64,000 bases of DNA from Streptomyces caelestis (GTDB lineage Bacteria; Actinomycetota; Actinomycetes; Streptomycetales; Streptomycetaceae): contig NZ_JACHNE010000001.1 in assembly GCF_014205255.1 (NCBI RefSeq), positions 3,472,001-3,536,000 on the forward strand, written 5' to 3'. Made by a program: the position numbers and the translations under genes. Of this stretch, positions 17,073-25,002 are shown one piece after another (position 1 is the first letter of the stretch; every line of letters starts with the position of its first letter). The notes under the pieces were generated by a model, which saw only the letters and a list, made by a program, of their open reading frames with translations, ran no database searches and had not been told where the DNA came from.

Positions 17073-18416
17073 ATGGCCCTGAAGATCACCGTGATCGGCA
17101 CCGGTTATCTCGGCGCGACACACGCGGCGGCCATGGCCGAGCTGGGCTTCGAGGTGCTCGCCCTCGACGTCGTGCCCGAGAAGATCGAGAAGCTGGAGCG
17201 CGGCGAGGCCCCGATGTACGAGCCGGGCCTCGACGAGCTGCTGCGCAGGCATGTCACCGGTATCGAGGGATCCAGCGGCCGTCTGCGCTTCACTCGGGAC
17301 TGGGCCGAGATCGGCGCCTTCGGCGATGTGCACTTCGTCTGCGTGAACACCCCGCAGCGGCACGGCGAGTACGCCTCCGACATGAGTTACGTCGACTCCG
17401 CGTTCGCCTCGCTCGCACCGCATCTGCACGGTCCCGCCCTGGTCGTCGGCAAGTCGACCGTGCCCGTCGGCACCGCCGACCGGCTGGCGGCCTACCTGTC
17501 CGCGCACGCGCCCGCCGGCGAGGACGCCGAGCTGGCGTGGAACCCGGAGTTCCTGCGCGAGGGCTTCGCCGTGAAGGACACGCTGCACCCCGACCGGATC
17601 GTGGTGGGCGTGCGCAGCGAGCGGGCCGAGAAGCTCCTGCGGGAGGTGTATGCCACGCCGATCGCCGAGGGCTCACCGTTCGTGGTGACCGACTTCCCGA
17701 CAGCCGAGCTGGTGAAGACCTCCGCGAACTCCTTCCTCGCCACGAAGATCTCGTTCATCAACGCCATGGCCGAGGTGTGCGAGGCGGCGGGCGGTGACGT
17801 CGCCAAGCTGGCGGAGGCCATCGGCTACGACGACCGGATCGGGAAGAAGTTCCTGCGGGCCGGGATCGGGTTCGGCGGTGGCTGTCTGCCGAAGGACATC
17901 CGGGCCTTCATGGCGCGGGCCGGTGAGCTGGGTGCCGACCAGGCGCTGACGTTCCTGCGGGAGATCGACTCGATCAACATGCGCCAGCGCGGGCAGATGG
18001 TGGAGCTGACCCGGCAGGCGCTGGGCGGCGGGCCGTTCCTGGGCAAGCGGGTGGCGGTGCTCGGCGCGACCTTCAAGCCGGACTCGGACGACGTACGGGA
18101 CTCGCCCGCGCTGAACGTCGCCGGGCAGATCCACCTCCAGGGCGGCCAGGTCACGGTCTACGACCCCAAGGGCATGGACAACGCCCGCCGCGTCTTCCCG
18201 ACCCTCGGCTACGCCGACTCGGCGCTGGACGCCGTACGCGGCGCCGACATCGTGCTGCATCTGACGGAGTGGCGGGAGTTCCGCGAGCTGGACGCGGAGG
18301 CGCTCGGTGAGGTCGCGGCGGCCCGGATCATCCTCGACGGCCGCAACGCCCTCGACCCGGAGCGCTGGCGCAAGGCCGGGTGGACGTACCGGGCGATGGG
18401 GCGGCCGACCGCCTGA
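17073..18416 (+). CDS. UDP-glucose 6-dehydrogenase
   Basis: A 447-residue member of the UDP-glucose/GDP-mannose dehydrogenase family. It has the N-terminal Rossmann motif ITVIGTGYLGATHAAAMAELG, the catalytic-Cys segment GIGFGGGCLPKDIRAF (Cys near residue 271), the central helix and the C-terminal UDP-binding domain (GATFKPDSDDVRDSPAL). It converts UDP-glucose to UDP-glucuronate with two NAD+, giving acidic sugar for wall or capsule polymers. That fits the LCP and GT2 genes nearby. ATG 17073 follows TGGAG. Its last 37 bases overlap the next small ORF. Confidence 0.94.
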   Translation: MALKITVIGTGYLGATHAAAMAELGFEVLALDVVPEKIEKLERGEAPMYEPGLDELLRRHVTGIEGSSGRLRFTRDWAEIGAFGDVHFVCVNTPQRHGEYASDMSYVDSAFASLAPHLHGPALVVGKSTVPVGTADRLAAYLSAHAPAGEDAELAWNPEFLREGFAVKDTLHPDRIVVGVRSERAEKLLREVYATPIAEGSPFVVTDFPTAELVKTSANSFLATKISFINAMAEVCEAAGGDVAKLAEAIGYDDRIGKKFLRAGIGFGGGCLPKDIRAFMARAGELGADQALTFLREIDSINMRQRGQMVELTRQALGGGPFLGKRVAVLGATFKPDSDDVRDSPALNVAGQIHLQGGQVTVYDPKGMDNARRVFPTLGYADSALDAVRGADIVLHLTEWREFRELDAEALGEVAAARIILDGRNALDPERWRKAGWTYRAMGRPTA

Positions 18417-18805
18417 GTTCGGCCGATCACCTGAGAAGGCCGCGCCCACCGCCGGCCCGGCCCCCCACGGGCGGCACCGGCGGCGGAAGCGGTGGCGGTG
18501 GCGGTGGCGACGAGCAGTGCGCCAGCGTGCAGAACGTGCTCCCGATCCTCCAGCACCTCTACATGGCGCACCAGGAGCGGTCACCGGGCCAGCAGGTGCA
18601 GGACGCACTGGCGCTCGACGCGTACATCAAGACACACACGGTGTGGGTCGAGAGCATCCTCAAGCCCGCTGTCTCGGACGGCGGTTCGGTGCTCGACGAC
18701 ACGCTCGGCGTGCTGCTGAACCCCGACAGCTACGTGGCGACGCACACGGTCTGGGCCGGGCAGATGCTCACGCCCACGACGGACTTCCTCACGAACAACT
18801 GCTGA
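18380..18805 (+). CDS. Small protein with internal THTVW repeat, unknown function
   Basis: A 141-residue ORF beginning at GTG 18380 within the end of ugd, so probably translationally coupled; the exact start is uncertain. Residues 1-40 are Pro/Gly/Ser-rich with a GGTGGGSGGGGGG linker. The rest is well-behaved coding sequence with two cysteines. It contains two copies of a motif, YIKTHTVWVESILKP and YVATHTVWAGQMLTP, about 40 residues apart, which suggests a duplicated helical hairpin. There is no signal peptide from this start. I do not recognise the family. A 14-base hairpin terminator follows. Confidence 0.6.
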   Translation: MDVPGDGAADRLSSADHLRRPRPPPARPPTGGTGGGSGGGGGGDEQCASVQNVLPILQHLYMAHQERSPGQQVQDALALDAYIKTHTVWVESILKPAVSDGGSVLDDTLGVLLNPDSYVATHTVWAGQMLTPTTDFLTNNC

Positions 18806-18831
18806 CGCGGTCCGCGACAAACAGGGTGGAC

Positions 18832-18866
18832 GCCGCTCCGGCCGGGGCTCAGCCGGCCGGAGCGGC
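18832..18866 (+). terminator. Terminator after small THTVW protein
   Basis: Fourteen-base stem (GCCGCTCCGGCCGG / CCGGCCGGAGCGGC) with a seven-base loop. It ends the ugd transcript. Confidence 0.75.
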
Positions 18867-18926
18867 GCCCGCTCCATTCTCCACACCCTGGCCATGCTTC
18901 GGGAACCGCTTTCCAAGGAGACCGGG

Positions 18927-19124
18927 ATGACGACCGTCACCCTGCCCACCGCCCCTCCCCCGCCCCACTCGCGCGACGGCGCCAGCCGCCCCCTCGATCC
19001 CCTGCTCGTGCTGACCGGCATCGTCGCCGGTGTCGCGGTGCTGTGCCTGCTCCTGGTCGGCTCCCGGGCGTCCGCTCCCCAGGCGCCCCGGACCGCCCGG
19101 GCGCCCCGCGAGGAGGAGGCGTAG
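18927..19124 (+). CDS. Small single-pass membrane protein
   Basis: A 65-residue protein with a Pro-rich N-terminus (TLPTAPPPPHSRDG), one hydrophobic segment at about residues 28-47 (LLVLTGIVAGVAVLCLLLVG) and an Ala/Arg/Glu-rich tail. AAGGAG at 18915-18920 is well placed for ATG 18927, supporting translation despite the small size. Function unknown. It ends one base before the stop codon of the convergent CGNR gene. Confidence 0.6.
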   Translation: MTTVTLPTAPPPPHSRDGASRPLDPLLVLTGIVAGVAVLCLLLVGSRASAPQAPRTARAPREEEA

Positions 19125-19125
19125 G

Positions 19126-19629
19126 TCAGCCCTTCGCCCGGTAGCGGCGCATCTTCGCCCGGGCCCCGCAGACCTGCATCGAGCACCAGCGGCCGCGGCC
19201 GGCCGGGCTGCGGTCGTAGTACGCCCAGAGGCAGTCGGCGGCCTCGCAGGCCTTGAGCCTGCTCCAGGTGCCCGCGACCAGCGCCTCGGCGACGGCGGCT
19301 GCGACACGGGAGAGCAGGGGGCCCTCGTCGGCCGGGGCGAGGGTCGCCGAGCCGTCCCGCCGGTCGACCGCCACCAGCAGCGGCGCCCCGGCCAGCAGTT
19401 CGCCCAGCGGGGTCACCTCGCGGTGCGGCGGGTGGCCCGCGTGGGCGAGCAGGACCACGCGCAGGGACTCGCGCAGGGCGCGGGCGTCCTCGGCCTCGTC
19501 CCGCGTGACCCCGAAACGCGCGCGGCCCTCCGCCGTGTCCAGCGAGTCGGCGCCCGACCCGATGTCCAGGGTGTTCACCAGGGCCTCGACCAGGGCCAGG
19601 CCGCCGGGCGCGGGCGATCTCTCCGTCAT
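19126..19629 (-). CDS. CGNR zinc-finger / ABATE-domain regulator
   Basis: A 167-residue protein with an N-terminal ABATE domain (stress-induced-regulator type, RFGVTRDEAEDARALRESLR) and a C-terminal zinc ribbon. In the ribbon the cysteines occur as C(x4)C...WCSMQVCGARAKMRRYR, the CGNR class in which GNR is here GAR. These are thought to be DNA-binding regulators. It is divergent from the tandem VOC genes across a spacer with six GTTAC/GTAAC pentamers, so it may control them or itself. Confidence 0.82.
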   Translation of the reverse strand: MTERSPAPGGLALVEALVNTLDIGSGADSLDTAEGRARFGVTRDEAEDARALRESLRVVLLAHAGHPPHREVTPLGELLAGAPLLVAVDRRDGSATLAPADEGPLLSRVAAAVAEALVAGTWSRLKACEAADCLWAYYDRSPAGRGRWCSMQVCGARAKMRRYRAKG

Positions 19630-19663
19630 GGCTGGACCGTACCTCCCGGATTTCCCCTTGCGA

Positions 19664-19738
19664 GGTTACCCCCAATGGGCCAGCATAGAGTAACGGTTAC
19701 CGGTTACCCGGGCTGTGTAGGTAACACTGAGGGGTAAC
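19664..19738. promoter_or_regulatory. Cluster of six GTTAC/GTAAC pentamers
   Basis: Pentamers lie at 19665, 19690, 19696, 19703, 19721 and 19734, most inside GGTTACC or GGTAAC. Pairs spaced 13 bases start to start occur twice (19690/19703 and 19721/19734). Such repeats recall MtrA- or GlnR-type sites of actinobacteria, but the assignment is inference. It lies in the divergent CGNR / VOC promoter. Confidence 0.5.
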
Positions 19739-19759
19739 AGCCGCTTCAAGGAGGAAGTC

Positions 19760-20131
19760 ATGGCTCTCGCCAAACTGGGTGTCGTCGTCCTGGACTGTCC
19801 CGACCCGCGTGCACTGGCCGGCTTCTACGCCGAGGTGCTCGGCGGCACTCCCACGGTGGAGGCCGACGACTCGGGCGAGTGGATCGACCTGAAGGTGCCG
19901 GGCGGGCCGGCGCTGGCCTTCCAGGAATCCCCGGGGTACGTACCGCCGAAGTGGCCGTCGCCCGACGGCTCGCAGCAGTTCCATCTCGACCTGGACGTGG
20001 AGGACCTGGACGCGGCCGAGAAGGGCGTGCTGGCGCTCGGCGCGAAGCCGCTGGACGCCGAGGACCGGACGCGGACCTTCCGGGTTTACGCCGATCCGGC
20101 CGGGCACCCGTTCTGCCTCTGCGCCGGCTGA
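19760..20131 (+). CDS. VOC family protein 1 (glyoxalase/dioxygenase fold)
   Basis: A 123-residue vicinal-oxygen-chelate fold protein: VVVLDCPDPRALAGFYAEVLGG at the N-terminus, QFHLDLDVEDLDAAEKGVLALGA in the middle and VYADPAGHPFCLC at the end. The family includes glyoxalases, antibiotic-resistance proteins and dioxygenases; the substrate cannot be told from sequence. AAGGAGGAAGTC gives a strong ribosome site for ATG 19760. It is followed 14 bases later by a paralogue, so both are probably co-transcribed. Confidence 0.85.
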   Translation: MALAKLGVVVLDCPDPRALAGFYAEVLGGTPTVEADDSGEWIDLKVPGGPALAFQESPGYVPPKWPSPDGSQQFHLDLDVEDLDAAEKGVLALGAKPLDAEDRTRTFRVYADPAGHPFCLCAG

Positions 20132-20145
20132 CACCGGGAGGCCCC

Positions 20146-20541
20146 ATGCCTGCTGTGGCACGTTTCCGTTCCGTCGTCGTCGACTGCCCCGACCCGCGCG
20201 AGCTGGCCCGTTTCTACGCGCAGGTCGGGGGAGGCACGCCCGAGGACGACGACCCCGACTGGGTGGTGCTGCGGATCCCCGACGGGCCGCGGCTCGCCTT
20301 CCAGCGCTCGCCCGGGTTCACCCCGCCGGAATGGCCCCGGTCCGACCGCAACGCCCAGCAGTTCCACCTGGACTTCGACGGCGGGTCGACCTGGGAGGAG
20401 ATCGACGCGGCCGAGGAGCGGGTGCTGTCATTGGGGGCGCGGGTGCTGGACCGGGAGGACTACGAGAAGAAGGACTTCCGGGTGTACGCCGACCCGGCGG
20501 GGCATCCGTTCTGCCTGTGCCGGATCGAGCACACCGCCTGA
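20146..20541 (+). CDS. VOC family protein 2
   Basis: A 131-residue paralogue of the preceding gene, with VVVDCPDPRELARFYAQVGGG, QQFHLDFDGGSTWEEIDAAEERVLSLGA and RVYADPAGHPFCLCRIE. The two probably arose by tandem duplication and may work together or as a heterodimer. GGGAGG precedes ATG 20146; an in-frame opening from 19879 lies inside the first gene and is not used. Unlike paralogue 1, it has an insertion (GGSTW) before the third strand pair. Substrate unknown. Confidence 0.85.
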   Translation: MPAVARFRSVVVDCPDPRELARFYAQVGGGTPEDDDPDWVVLRIPDGPRLAFQRSPGFTPPEWPRSDRNAQQFHLDFDGGSTWEEIDAAEERVLSLGARVLDREDYEKKDFRVYADPAGHPFCLCRIEHTA

Positions 20542-20553
20542 GTCACCGGCCCG

Positions 20554-21687
20554 TCACCCGTCCAGCTCGGAAATGGTCGCCGCCGACGGCTCGCGTCGCT
20601 GCTGGGCGGCGCGCGCGGTGAAGTCGGCGCCGCGCAGCACCCGCTGGACGTTTCCCCAGGTCAGAAGGGCCACGTCGGCCTCGTCCCAGCCGCGCCGCAG
20701 CAACTCGGCGATCAGCCGCGGGTAGCAGGAGGTGTCGCCGAGCTCCTGCGGGTGGGCCGAGCCCGAGTCGTACGTGCCGGACAGCCCGACGCTCTGTGCA
20801 CCGGCCACGGCCCGGATGTGGTCGAGATGGTCGGCGACGTCGCGGACGGTCGGGCCGGTCTGCTCGGCGGTCAGCGGCACCATGCACAGCCCCTTGGCCG
20901 CGCCCAGCTCCGCCAGCAGGTCGTCGGGGAGGTTGGCCGGGTGGGGGCGCAGGGCGCGGGCGGCGGAGCGGCTGCACAGCACGGGCGCCCGGGAGAGCCT
21001 CAGGACCCGGCGGACGGTCGACGCGGAGGCACCGGAGAGGTCCACGATCACGCCGAGCCGGTTCATCTCGCGCACGACCTCCTCGCCGAACCGCGTCAGC
21101 CCCGCTTCGCTCGCCCAGGACACGCCGTTCAGCGACAGTACGCGCAGGCCGAGGAAGTGCAGCTGACGCAGGATGCCCAGCGAGTCGCCCATGGCCGGGG
21201 CCCCGGCGGGCCCGAGGAGCACGGCGACGCGGCCGCAGTTGCGGGCGTCCGCGACCTGCCCCGCCGTCCAGGCCGGCCGCAGTCCCTCGCCGCAGGTCCG
21301 GGCGACGGCCTTGGCCAGGTCCAGCTGCTCCAGGGTGGCACCCACGGCCCGGTCGCCGTCCAGGCCCTCGGGCAGGTGCAGCGACCAGAACAGCGCGCCC
21401 ACATGCCCGCGGCGCAGGCGGGGCACGTCCGTGTCGACCGTGCTCTCGCCCTCCTCCAGGTCGTAGTAGGGCAGTCGCTTCAGCGCCCAGGGCAGTTCGT
21501 TGTAGCCGTCGGCGACGGGGTGGGCGGCGAGGATGGTGTGGGCCCGGTTCATCGGCTCGTCGTCCGGGTCGGAGACGGGCTCGTAGGGCTCCGCCGCCAT
21601 GACGACCTCGTCCGGGTACGGCTCGGCCAGGTCGTCGAACTCACCGACTGCGGCGGTCGTGCGCAGGTCGTCCTGGAGGTCTGCCAT
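20554..21687 (-). CDS. Membrane-dipeptidase-fold protein lacking all metal ligands (probable pseudoenzyme)
   Basis: A 377-residue M19 (renal dipeptidase-like) homologue that aligns from end to end with the intact dipeptidase at 23295-24473. Every metal-site residue is changed. DGHNDLPW is DGYNELPW. The Glu of MGAEGGHSI is missing (LGPAGAPAMG). DLSHVA is DLSGAS, FSHSSAR is CSRSAAR, and GGDYDG is SGTYDSG. The frame is intact and well biased, so the protein is probably made and has a non-hydrolytic role. ATG 21687 (MADLQDDLRTT) follows CGGAG; GTG 21723 is an alternative. An extra acidic N-terminal 55 residues precede the homologous part. Confidence 0.85.
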   Translation of the reverse strand: MADLQDDLRTTAAVGEFDDLAEPYPDEVVMAAEPYEPVSDPDDEPMNRAHTILAAHPVADGYNELPWALKRLPYYDLEEGESTVDTDVPRLRRGHVGALFWSLHLPEGLDGDRAVGATLEQLDLAKAVARTCGEGLRPAWTAGQVADARNCGRVAVLLGPAGAPAMGDSLGILRQLHFLGLRVLSLNGVSWASEAGLTRFGEEVVREMNRLGVIVDLSGASASTVRRVLRLSRAPVLCSRSAARALRPHPANLPDDLLAELGAAKGLCMVPLTAEQTGPTVRDVADHLDHIRAVAGAQSVGLSGTYDSGSAHPQELGDTSCYPRLIAELLRRGWDEADVALLTWGNVQRVLRGADFTARAAQQRREPSAATISELDG

Positions 21688-21799
21688 GGCGGCTCCGTAC
21701 GGTCGTTCGTGAGGTACGGTCACCGTCGCACAGAGCGCTGAGGGGTTCCTGGTGGGCGGGGCGTTCGGGGTACGGTCCCGGCCGCGCGCGGCGACGCCC

Positions 21800-22159
21800 T
21801 CAGGGCAGCCGGGCCGCCTCGATCACCTCGTCCAGCGTGTCCCGGGAGCGGACCAGGTCGGCGATCATCCGGTCGATGCGGGCACGCTCGGTACTGAGTT
21901 CGGCGACCAGGTTGGGCGTGGCGCGGACCGAGGGCCCGCCGTCCGTGTCCCGCATGCACGGCAGCAGCTGGACGATCTTCTCGCTGCACAGTCCCGCCGC
22001 GAACAGCTCCTGGATCCGGATGACCCGGTCCACGGCCGCCTCCGGGTACTCCCGGTGCCCGCCGGGCGTCCGCTCGGCCGTGAGCATCCCCTGCTTCTCG
22101 TAGTAGCGCAGCGACCGCTCGCTCACGTTGGTGCGCCGGGCCAGTTCACCGATCCGCAC
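21800..22159 (-). CDS. MerR family transcriptional regulator
   Basis: A 119-residue regulator with the MerR winged helix at the N-terminus (MRIGELARRTNVSERSLRYYEKQGML) and a long dimerisation helix (about residues 75-112). Two cysteines (GLCSEKIVQLLPCM, residues near 57 and 67) could sense thiol-reactive compounds, but this is inference. GTG 22159 starts RIGELARR. It is divergent from an old yellow enzyme gene, with a textbook MerR dyad in the 20-base spacer of that promoter, so it most likely activates the reductase in response to an electrophile or quinone. Confidence 0.88.
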   Translation of the reverse strand: MRIGELARRTNVSERSLRYYEKQGMLTAERTPGGHREYPEAAVDRVIRIQELFAAGLCSEKIVQLLPCMRDTDGGPSVRATPNLVAELSTERARIDRMIADLVRSRDTLDEVIEAARLP

Positions 22160-22174
22160 GTCCCACTCCCGGAC

Positions 22175-22206
22175 TTGAATCTGCCATCCATGTCAGGTTT
22201 TAGCGT
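22175..22206 (+). promoter_or_regulatory. MerR-type promoter and operator of the alkene reductase gene
   Basis: TTGAAT (22175-22180) and TAGCGT (22201-22206) are separated by 20 bases, the stretched spacing typical of MerR-activated promoters. The spacer begins with the dyad CTGCCATCCATGTCAG (22181-22196). Transcription should begin about at 22213, the A of the start codon, predicting a leaderless mRNA. Confidence 0.7.
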
Positions 22207-22212
22207 ACGGGC

Positions 22213-23346
22213 ATGACGCAGCACACGACAGCACTCTTCGAACCGGCTCGTCTGCCCGGGCTGGACCTGCCCAACCGTCTGGTGATGGCCCCGCTGACCA
22301 GGAACCGGGCCGAGGCCGACGGCACGCCGACCCCGCTGATGGCCACGTACTACGTCCAGCGCGCCTCCGCCGGGCTGATCATCGCCGAGGCCTCGACCCC
22401 GAACGCGGTCGGGCAGACGTACCCGAACATCACCGCCGTCCACAGCCCGGCGCACGTGGCCGGCTGGCGTCGGGTCACGGACGCCGTGCGGGACGCGGGT
22501 GGCCGGATGTTCCTGCAGCTCCAGCACGGCGGCCGGGTCGGCCACCCCGCGACCAGCGGGCTGACGCCGGTCGCGCCCTCGCCCGTCCCCCTCCCCGAGA
22601 CGATCTTCACACCGGAGGGTCACCGGTCGGCCGTGGTGCCGAGGGAGATGACCGCCGAGGACATCCGCACCACCATCGCCGACTTCGCGCAGGCCGCCCG
22701 CAACGCGCTGGACGCCGGGTTCGAGGGGGTGGAGGTGCACTCCGCCAACGGCCATCTGCTGCACCAGTTCCTCTCCCGCAACACCAACCTCCGCACCGAC
22801 GGCTACGGCGGGCCGGTCGCCGCCCGGATCCGGTTCACGGCCGAGGTGACCGAGGCGGTGGCCGCCGAGATCGGGGCCGAGCGCGTGGGTCTGCGGGCCT
22901 CCCCCGGCCACACCGTCAACGGCATCGAGGAGGGCGAGACCGAGGAGATCTACCCGGCGCTCGTCGAGCGGCTCGGCGGGCTGGGGCTCGCCTACCTGCA
23001 CCTGGGGTACGCCGACCCGGACACGCCGGTGTTCCGGAAGGTGCGCGCCGGCTGGCCCGGGGTGATCGTCGCCAACCCGGTGCTGAAGGAGATCTCCACG
23101 GACGCCGTGCACCGGGCCTCCGAGGCGCTGCTGGCCGCCGGGGCCGACCTGATCGCCCTCGGCCGGCCCTTCCTCGCCAACCCCGACCTGGTGACCCGGC
23201 TGCGGCACGGGGCGCCGCTGAACGCGATGCGCGACCGGTACTTCATGTACGTGGGCGGGGCGACCGGCTACACCGACTACCCCACCCTCGACGCTCAGCC
23301 GTCGAGCGACTCGATCGTGGCGTTGGACGGCGGCCGCGTGGCCTGA
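22213..23346 (+). CDS. Old yellow enzyme-type alkene reductase (NemA-like)
   Basis: A 377-residue FMN-dependent TIM-barrel ene-reductase. Visible are [25 protein letters not shown] at the N-terminus, the substrate-binding His/Asn pair in [27 protein letters not shown] (about residues 175-200), and [16 protein letters not shown] near the C-terminus for phosphate binding. It reduces activated alkenes, quinones or nitro compounds with NAD(P)H in the cytosol. ATG 22213 is close to the predicted transcription start and has no ribosome site, fitting leaderless translation. Its last 52 bases overlap the end of the convergent dipeptidase gene. Confidence 0.92.
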   Translation: MTQHTTALFEPARLPGLDLPNRLVMAPLTRNRAEADGTPTPLMATYYVQRASAGLIIAEASTPNAVGQTYPNITAVHSPAHVAGWRRVTDAVRDAGGRMFLQLQHGGRVGHPATSGLTPVAPSPVPLPETIFTPEGHRSAVVPREMTAEDIRTTIADFAQAARNALDAGFEGVEVHSANGHLLHQFLSRNTNLRTDGYGGPVAARIRFTAEVTEAVAAEIGAERVGLRASPGHTVNGIEEGETEEIYPALVERLGGLGLAYLHLGYADPDTPVFRKVRAGWPGVIVANPVLKEISTDAVHRASEALLAAGADLIALGRPFLANPDLVTRLRHGAPLNAMRDRYFMYVGGATGYTDYPTLDAQPSSDSIVALDGGRVA

Positions 23347-24473
23347 AGCCCGCGGGCCACGTCCTCGGCCGCGTCCAGCACCCGTACCGCGTTCTTCCAG
23401 GTGAGCTTCGCCAGGTCGGCCTTCGACCAGCCGCGGTCCAGCAGCTCCGCGATCAGGTTCGGGTAGCCGGAGACGTCGTCCAGGCCGTCGGGTGTGAAGG
23501 CCGTGCCGTCGTAGTCGCCGCCGATGCCGAGGTGGTCGACGCCGGCCACCTCGCGCATGTGGTCCAGGTGGTCGGCGACCGTCGCCACCGTCGCGACGGG
23601 GCGCGGGTGCCGTTCCTCGAAGGCGCGGTGGATCTTCATGGCCTCCGCGGTGGTGTCGAGGTGGTGGAAGCCGTGGGCGCGCATGTTCTCGTCGGCCTCG
23701 GCGGTCCAGTCGACGGCGGCCTGGAGCACGAACTTCGGCACGAACGTCACCATCGCGACGCCGCCGCCCGCGGCCAGCCGCTCCAGGACGTCGTCCGGGA
23801 TGTTGCGCGGGTGGTCGCACACGGCCCGCGCGGAGGAGTGGGAGAAGATCACCGGGGCGGAGCTCGCGTCGAGCGCGTCCCGCATGGTCGTCGCGGCCAC
23901 GTGGGAGAGGTCCACGAGCATGCCGAGCCGGTTCATCTCCCGTACGACCTCCCGGCCGAACGCGGTGAGGCCGCCGGCCCGCGGCTTGTCGGTCGCGGAG
24001 TCCGCCCAGTCCACGTTGTCGTTGTGGGTGAGGGTCAGATAGCGCACGCCGAGCCGGTACAGCCCGCGCAGGGTGCCCAGGGAGTTGGCGATGGAGTGGC
24101 CGCCCTCCGCGCCCATGAGGGAGGCGATCCGGCCCTCCCGGCGCGCGGCCTCCATGTCGGCGGCCGTCAGCGCGGGCCGCAGGTCCTCCGGGTGCCGGTC
24201 GATCAACTGCCGTACGCAGTCGATCTGTTCGAGTGTGGCCGCGACCGGGTCCGGCGAGTCCGTGCGGACGTACACCGACCAGTACTGCGCACCGACCCCG
24301 CCCGCGCGCAGCCGCGGGATGTCGGTGTGCAGGTGGGCGCTCTGGTCGGCGGCGACATCGCGGGCGTCGAGGTCGTAGCGGACCTGCTCGCGCAGCGCCC
24401 AGGGCAGGTCGTTGTGCCCGTCGGCGACGGGGAACTCGGCGAGCAGCGTGCGGGCGTCGTCGAGGGACGTCAT
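23295..24473 (-). CDS. Membrane dipeptidase (peptidase family M19)
   Basis: A 392-residue zinc dipeptidase with all ligands: [10 protein letters not shown] (His/Asp), MGAEGGHSI (bridging Glu), VDLSHVA and IFSHSSAR (two His), and GIGGDYDG (catalytic Asp). It hydrolyses dipeptides, often with D-residues at the C-terminal side. No signal peptide is seen, so it is probably cytosolic. It starts four bases after the purE stop codon region on the same strand, so it is likely the last gene of a purK-purE-dipeptidase operon. It is the catalytically competent relative of the pseudoenzyme at 20554-21687. Confidence 0.93.
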   Translation of the reverse strand: MTSLDDARTLLAEFPVADGHNDLPWALREQVRYDLDARDVAADQSAHLHTDIPRLRAGGVGAQYWSVYVRTDSPDPVAATLEQIDCVRQLIDRHPEDLRPALTAADMEAARREGRIASLMGAEGGHSIANSLGTLRGLYRLGVRYLTLTHNDNVDWADSATDKPRAGGLTAFGREVVREMNRLGMLVDLSHVAATTMRDALDASSAPVIFSHSSARAVCDHPRNIPDDVLERLAAGGGVAMVTFVPKFVLQAAVDWTAEADENMRAHGFHHLDTTAEAMKIHRAFEERHPRPVATVATVADHLDHMREVAGVDHLGIGGDYDGTAFTPDGLDDVSGYPNLIAELLDRGWSKADLAKLTWKNAVRVLDAAEDVARGLQATRPPSNATIESLDG

Positions 24474-24477
24474 GGAA

Positions 24478-25002
24478 TCACTTCCCGAAGCCGAAACCGC
24501 CGTTTGCGCCCTCGACCTTGGAGCGCAGGCGCTTGCCCTTCTCGGTGGCCTGGTCGTTCAGCTCCTGCTGGAACTCGCGCATGCGGGCGCGGAGTTCCTC
24601 GTCGTGCGCGGCGAGGATCCGGGCCGCCAGCAGGCCGGCGTTGCGGGCACCGGCGACGGAGACCGTGGCGACGGGGACACCGGCCGGCATCTGCACGATC
24701 GACAGGAGGCTGTCCATGCCGTCGAGGTACTTCAGCGGCACGGGCACGCCGATGACCGGCAGCGGCGTCACGGAGGCGAGCATGCCGGGCAGGTGGGCGG
24801 CGCCACCTGCCCCGGCGATGATCACCTTGAGCCCGCGCCCGTCGGCCTGCTCGCCGTACGCGACCATCTCGCGCGGCATGCGGTGCGCGGAGACGACATC
24901 CACCTCGTAGGCGATCTCGAACTCGTCGAGGGCCTTGGCGGCGGCCTCCATGACGGGCCAGTCGCTGTCCGACCCCATGACGATGCCAACAACAGGGCTC
25001 AT
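24478..25002 (-). CDS. purE: 5-(carboxyamino)imidazole ribonucleotide mutase
   Basis: A 174-residue class I PurE. The active-site motifs [22 protein letters not shown] and [14 protein letters not shown] are all present. It converts N5-CAIR to CAIR in purine synthesis. ATG 25002 overlaps the purK stop codon by four bases (ATGA), showing translational coupling. The C-terminal tail ([22 protein letters not shown]) is longer than in enteric PurE, as often in actinobacteria. Confidence 0.96.
   Translation of the reverse strand: MSPVVGIVMGSDSDWPVMEAAAKALDEFEIAYEVDVVSAHRMPREMVAYGEQADGRGLKVIIAGAGGAAHLPGMLASVTPLPVIGVPVPLKYLDGMDSLLSIVQMPAGVPVATVSVAGARNAGLLAARILAAHDEELRARMREFQQELNDQATEKGKRLRSKVEGANGGFGFGK

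Noticed and set aside
19760..20541. Specific antibiotic-resistance function for the VOC pair
   Set aside because: The fold fits many reactions and nothing in the neighbourhood indicates a substrate.
22123..23820. 565-codon minus-strand open frame spanning the OYE gene and dipeptidase end
   Set aside because: Begins in an alternative frame of the real M19 dipeptidase, then antisense of OYE; no motifs.
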